The notes beneath the pieces are model-generated. The model ran no database searches. It saw only the letters and a list, made by a program, of their open reading frames with translations, and had not been told where the DNA came from. Shown here piece after piece: positions 5,917-8,474 of a stretch of DNA of 8,474 nt; the first letter of the stretch is position 1, and each line of letters starts with the position of its first letter. The DNA comes from Candidatus Hydrogenedentota bacterium (lineage in GTDB: Bacteria; Hydrogenedentota; Hydrogenedentia; Hydrogenedentales; SLHB01). The stretch is from NCBI GenBank assembly GCA_007136375.1, contig SLHB01000241.1:1-8474 (forward strand), in the 5' to 3' direction. The translations under genes were made by a program, and so were the position numbers.

Positions 5917-6684
5917 ATGGGGAGGCCCGACAGGAACGGGGACGGCTCCGTCCACGACGAACCCCACTTCGCGCCGCCCGGCGCCGACGGGCGGGCTGAT
6001 CCCGAAAGCGCCGCCACGGAGGAGCCAGAACCGAACGAACTAGTGGGAGACGAGCCCGCGCTCAAGTGGCAATGGGCCGACGGCGGCGCCGCGCTTTCCT
6101 TCCAGGAGTACGCCCTCCGCCAACGCGCGCGGGCGCCCTTTTGGGCGCCATGGGCGACAGCGCTTCTCGCGGCGTTAGCCGCCGGACCCGCCGCGGGCGT
6201 ACTCACCTTCGCCCAGTACATCTTCTTCGGCGGAGCCTTGCCCTTCCTCGCCGCGTTGGATCCGCTCTCCATCCTACACGCCGCCGTTATCGGTCCGGTC
6301 ATCGAGGAAGCCGCAAAGGTCGCCTGCCTCCTGTGGCTTGTGGAACGAAAGCCCTGGCTGCTTCCGGGGCCGGCGGCCATCTACGCGGTGGGCCTAGCGG
6401 GCGGGCTCGGATTCGGCTTTCTGGAAAACCTGCTCTACATCCATGTGTACGTCCCGGACATGGACCCCAGCTTGGCGGCCTGGCGCTGGAACGTCACCAT
6501 GCCCCTCCACGGCGCTTGGTCCCTCCTCGCCGCCGTGGGCGCGGCGCGCATATGGAAGAATGTCATTGAGCAGGGGCGCGGCCCCGATCTCACCCTCGCG
6601 TTCCCGTGGATCACCGCGGCCATCATCCTGCACGGCTTGTACAACGCCGGCGCGCTCGTCCTCGGCCAGTTCTTCGGATCGTAG
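5917..6684 (+). CDS. PrsW-like intramembrane glutamic protease
   Basis: This is a predicted 255-residue membrane protein. Residues 1-70 are hydrophilic, rich in Asp, Glu, Pro and Gly, and probably disordered in the cytoplasm. From about residue 75 there are six or seven hydrophobic helices. The PrsW/CPBP-type active-site pattern is complete: EE (130-131) with Lys134 in VIEEAAKVACLLW, FLEN (168-171), His198 in MPLHGAW, and HGLYN with His239 and Asn243. This points to a PrsW-family protease; Bacillus PrsW performs site-1 cleavage of an anti-sigma factor. No sigma or anti-sigma gene is visible here, so the substrate is unknown. The ATG at 5917 is 8 nt after the anchored-YbjQ stop, with a weak GGGGTAAG overlapping that stop, consistent with coupled translation. 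The frame is open further upstream, but that portion lies over the YbjQ gene in another frame and is not believed. Confidence 0.87.
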   Translation: MGRPDRNGDGSVHDEPHFAPPGADGRADPESAATEEPEPNELVGDEPALKWQWADGGAALSFQEYALRQRARAPFWAPWATALLAALAAGPAAGVLTFAQYIFFGGALPFLAALDPLSILHAAVIGPVIEEAAKVACLLWLVERKPWLLPGPAAIYAVGLAGGLGFGFLENLLYIHVYVPDMDPSLAAWRWNVTMPLHGAWSLLAAVGAARIWKNVIEQGRGPDLTLAFPWITAAIILHGLYNAGALVLGQFFGS

Positions 6685-6756
6685 CGTCCAGCGCGCGTCC
6701 CATGCCGCGAAAGCCCGTCGACTCGATCCACGAAGCCTGATAGTATGTTGACGCGC

Positions 6757-6777
6757 CAACGGTCCCGTGGGCCGTTG
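6757..6777 (+). terminator. Hairpin downstream of the YbjQ-PrsW operon
   Basis: CAACGGTCC (6757-6765) pairs with GGGCCGTTG (6769-6777) through 9 pairs including one G-T wobble, around a CGT loop. It begins 72 nt after the PrsW-like stop. No T tract follows, so as an intrinsic terminator it would be weak. It could instead be a processing site or part of the leader of the next gene. It is flanked on both sides by TTGACG (6748-6753 and 6775-6780). Confidence 0.4.
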
Positions 6778-6784
6778 ACGTTCT

Positions 6785-6808
6785 GGAGCCACTGGGGGAG
6801 CCAAGGGG
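6785..6808 (+). repeat. Imperfect 12-nt tandem repeat in the oxidoreductase leader
   Basis: GGAGCCACTGGG (6785-6796) is followed directly by GGAGCCAAGGGG (6797-6808), identical at 10 of 12 positions. It sits in the 187-nt noncoding gap before the disulfide oxidoreductase. No function is evident. Confidence 0.45.
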
Positions 6809-6871
6809 GACTCACCACGGACTGCCCCCGTCCGCCTCTTCCCACAAGTCAAAGCGAAAGGCGTTGCATAG

Positions 6872-8284
6872 ATGAAGCACGATTACGACGTGGCCGTCAT
6901 CGGACTGGGGCCGGCGGGGATGGCCGTGTCCATCATGGCGTCCGAGATGGGCCTTAGGGTTTGCGGTATCGAAGCCAACAAACTGGGCGGGGAATGCATG
7001 AATGTCGGCTGCATTCCGAGCAAGGCCCTCCTCCGTTCCGCCAAGGCGCGGCACATGACCACAAAGTTCCCGCAATACGGACTGGCCGCCGCGGCGCCGC
7101 CCGCGGTGACGGATCCCTTCCCGCGCATCCACGATCACATCAAGTACATCAACGACCAAAAGACCGCGTCCATGTTCGCGAAGGTGGACTTGATGCACCA
7201 ACAGGGGAAGGCGTCCTTCGTGGATCCTCACACCCTGTCCGTAGGCGGCAAACAGATCACGGCGAAGCGCATCTTCATATGCGCGGGGACGCGGCCCGCG
7301 CTCCCGCCCATCGAGGGCATGGAGGAGGTGAAGCCCCTCACCAACGAGACCATGTTCAACGTGGAATCCGTCCCGGATTCCCTTCTTGTCGTGGGCAGCG
7401 GGGCCATCGCATGCGAGATGGCCCAGGCCTTTTCGCGGCTCGGCGGCAAGGTCACCATGGTGATGCGCGGCGATGGCCTTCTGTGGCGCGAAGACCCGGA
7501 GGCCTGCGAACTGTTGAGCGAAACCTTCGCCGCGGAAGGCGTCGAGATCCGGACGAACCGCACGATGACGCGGATCGAACGGGCCAACGGCCAGGTCACC
7601 CTACACACAAAAGAGGACGGCCCCATCACCGCCGCCGAGGTCCTGTCCGCGACGGGACGGCGGATGGACTTCGGCCCCATGAACCTGGACGCGGCGGGCG
7701 TCAAGCACAGCGACAGCGGTATCGCCGTCAATGGGTACTTGCAGACGAACCGGAAGCACATCTACGCGGTGGGCGACTGCAACGGCTATGCACAACTCTC
7801 CCACGCCGCGATGCATCAAGGCATGCTCGCCCTCATGAACGCCATGATGTTCTGGCCCATGAAGCAAAACTACCAGAAGTACGTCGTGCCGTGGACCGTC
7901 TTCACGGAGCCTCAAGTTTCCCACGTGGGCCCTCGGGAATCGGACCTGAAGGAGCGGGGCGTCCGCTACGAGACCGTGGTCGTGCGGCATGAAGATTACG
8001 GCGCCGCCATCGCGGAAAATCTGGGCCGGGGCTTCGTGAAGGTTCATGTCAGCCCCGGCGGACGCATCCATGCGGCGACGGTGATCGGCGAGGGCAGCGG
8101 CGAGATGATCAACGAGTGGGCCCTCGCCATCCAGCAGCGCATTCCCATGTACCGCATCATGCTCCTCCAGCACTCCTTCCCGACAATGAGCTTCCTGAAC
8201 AAGCGGGCGTCGGAGTCTTGGATGATGAACCGGATGAAATCGGAGCGGGTCAAGAAGATGGCGCGGTTCTTCTACCGGCTGTAG
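6872..8284 (+). CDS. Class I FAD/NAD(P) disulfide oxidoreductase, atypical C-terminus
   Basis: This is a predicted 470-residue cytosolic flavoprotein of the dihydrolipoamide dehydrogenase / glutathione reductase / MerA superfamily, of normal length. The FAD site GLGPAG (11-16) is followed by the redox disulfide Cys42-Cys47 in GGECMNVGCIPSKALL. A second Rossmann motif GSGAIACE (175-182), ATGRR (260-264) and the FAD-ribityl motif YAVGDC (298-303) are present, then a dimerisation domain from about 335. In lipoamide and glutathione reductases the C-terminus carries HxHPTxxE, whose second His and Glu form the acid-base dyad. Here the aligned residues are HSFPTMSF (434-441), with Phe436 and Phe441 replacing them. 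Ala180 and Arg199/Arg206 after strand 2 recall NADPH-using glutathione reductase. No acyltransferase (E2) or mer gene is adjacent, so a 2-oxoacid complex role is unsupported. The start has a modest SD GAAAGG (6856-6861) 10 nt upstream. Confidence 0.85.
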   Translation: MKHDYDVAVIGLGPAGMAVSIMASEMGLRVCGIEANKLGGECMNVGCIPSKALLRSAKARHMTTKFPQYGLAAAAPPAVTDPFPRIHDHIKYINDQKTASMFAKVDLMHQQGKASFVDPHTLSVGGKQITAKRIFICAGTRPALPPIEGMEEVKPLTNETMFNVESVPDSLLVVGSGAIACEMAQAFSRLGGKVTMVMRGDGLLWREDPEACELLSETFAAEGVEIRTNRTMTRIERANGQVTLHTKEDGPITAAEVLSATGRRMDFGPMNLDAAGVKHSDSGIAVNGYLQTNRKHIYAVGDCNGYAQLSHAAMHQGMLALMNAMMFWPMKQNYQKYVVPWTVFTEPQVSHVGPRESDLKERGVRYETVVVRHEDYGAAIAENLGRGFVKVHVSPGGRIHAATVIGEGSGEMINEWALAIQQRIPMYRIMLLQHSFPTMSFLNKRASESWMMNRMKSERVKKMARFFYRL

Positions 8285-8293
8285 AATAGAGGA

Positions 8294-8316
8294 CCGCGCC
8301 GCGCAGAGGGGCGCGG
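8294..8316 (+). terminator. GC-rich hairpin after the disulfide oxidoreductase
   Basis: CCGCGCC (8294-8300) pairs perfectly with GGCGCGG (8310-8316) around a 9-nt loop, starting 10 nt past the stop codon. The following GCGTCATTTC has only a short T run, so termination would be weak or Rho-assisted. Placement between a stop codon and a new gene with its own SD supports a terminator role. Confidence 0.4.
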
Positions 8317-8355
8317 GCGTCATTTCAGCAAACTTCCCGTGGATTGGAGGCGATT

Positions 8356-8474
8356 ATGCGATTCTTCCAGCCGACACCGTGGACGGTTCTGTGCCTGTGC
8401 GCCATTGTTGCGGCGACCCTGGGTCAAGCGGCGGCGGACGACGAAGGGGCGGTCCGGACGGACATGCTCCGCTC
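8356..8474 (+). CDS. Secreted protein, N-terminus only
   Basis: An ATG at 8356 preceded by GGAGG (8346-8350, 5-nt spacing) opens a frame that runs off the right edge after 39 codons. The N-terminus starts MRFFQPTPW and has a hydrophobic core VLCLCAIVAATLG (about residues 11-23). It ends in QAAA before Asp-Asp-Glu, a good Sec signal peptide with cleavage after residue 27. The visible mature part (DDEGAVRTDMLRS) is too short to assign to a family. It begins 71 nt after the oxidoreductase stop. Confidence 0.75.
   Translation, partial: MRFFQPTPWTVLCLCAIVAATLGQAAADDEGAVRTDMLR

Noticed and set aside
6872..8284. Mercuric reductase (merA) or pyruvate dehydrogenase E3 (lpdA)
   Set aside because: There is no N-terminal heavy-metal domain, no C-terminal Cys pair and no mer genes for the first. 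For the second, the His-Glu dyad is missing, the cofactor site looks NADPH-like and no E1/E2 genes are adjacent.

Overview
The window is about 8.5 kb of GC-rich (visibly above 60% GC), densely coding bacterial chromosome. I see no insertion sequence, phage gene, CRISPR array, tRNA or rRNA. Gram-negative traits are present: a lipoprotein with a lipobox, a Tat-exported oxidoreductase and Sec signal peptides. The Gfo/Idh/MocA protein has the Tat leader and C-terminal block typical of Planctomycetota, Hydrogenedentota and similar environmental lineages. I infer an organism of that kind, but not its exact phylum. Most genes carry a recognisable Shine-Dalgarno sequence, and this was used to choose starts.

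Positions 1-4742 are all on the minus strand. Reading in the direction of transcription, the order is a secreted polysaccharide-lyase-14-like protein (4742-3921), an AbgT-family transporter (3769-2237) and a strong nested-hairpin terminator (about 2214-2160). A good sigma-70-type promoter (2102-2074) then drives a Tat-exported Gfo/Idh/MocA oxidoreductase (2004-640), a GerMN-domain lipoprotein (583-44) and the first codons of purH (47 to the window edge). purH overlaps the lipoprotein stop by ATGA.

A divergent intergenic region (4743-4938) separates this from the plus-strand half. There a short operon encodes a cytosolic YbjQ/UPF0145 protein, a membrane-anchored YbjQ paralogue and a PrsW-like intramembrane glutamic protease (4939-6684). 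A structured 187-nt gap follows, then a class I FAD/NAD(P) disulfide oxidoreductase (6872-8284). This enzyme has an intact CxxxxC redox pair but lacks the usual C-terminal His-Glu dyad. The window ends inside a new secreted protein (8356 onward).

Functionally the window mixes housekeeping (purH), envelope functions (GerMN lipoprotein, PrsW, anchored YbjQ) and probable sugar or polysaccharide metabolism (PL14-like protein, Gfo/Idh/MocA). The most coherent unexplained unit is the YbjQ / anchored-YbjQ / PrsW operon. The second most interesting item is the atypical disulfide oxidoreductase. I do not see a clear-cut novel defence or mobile system.
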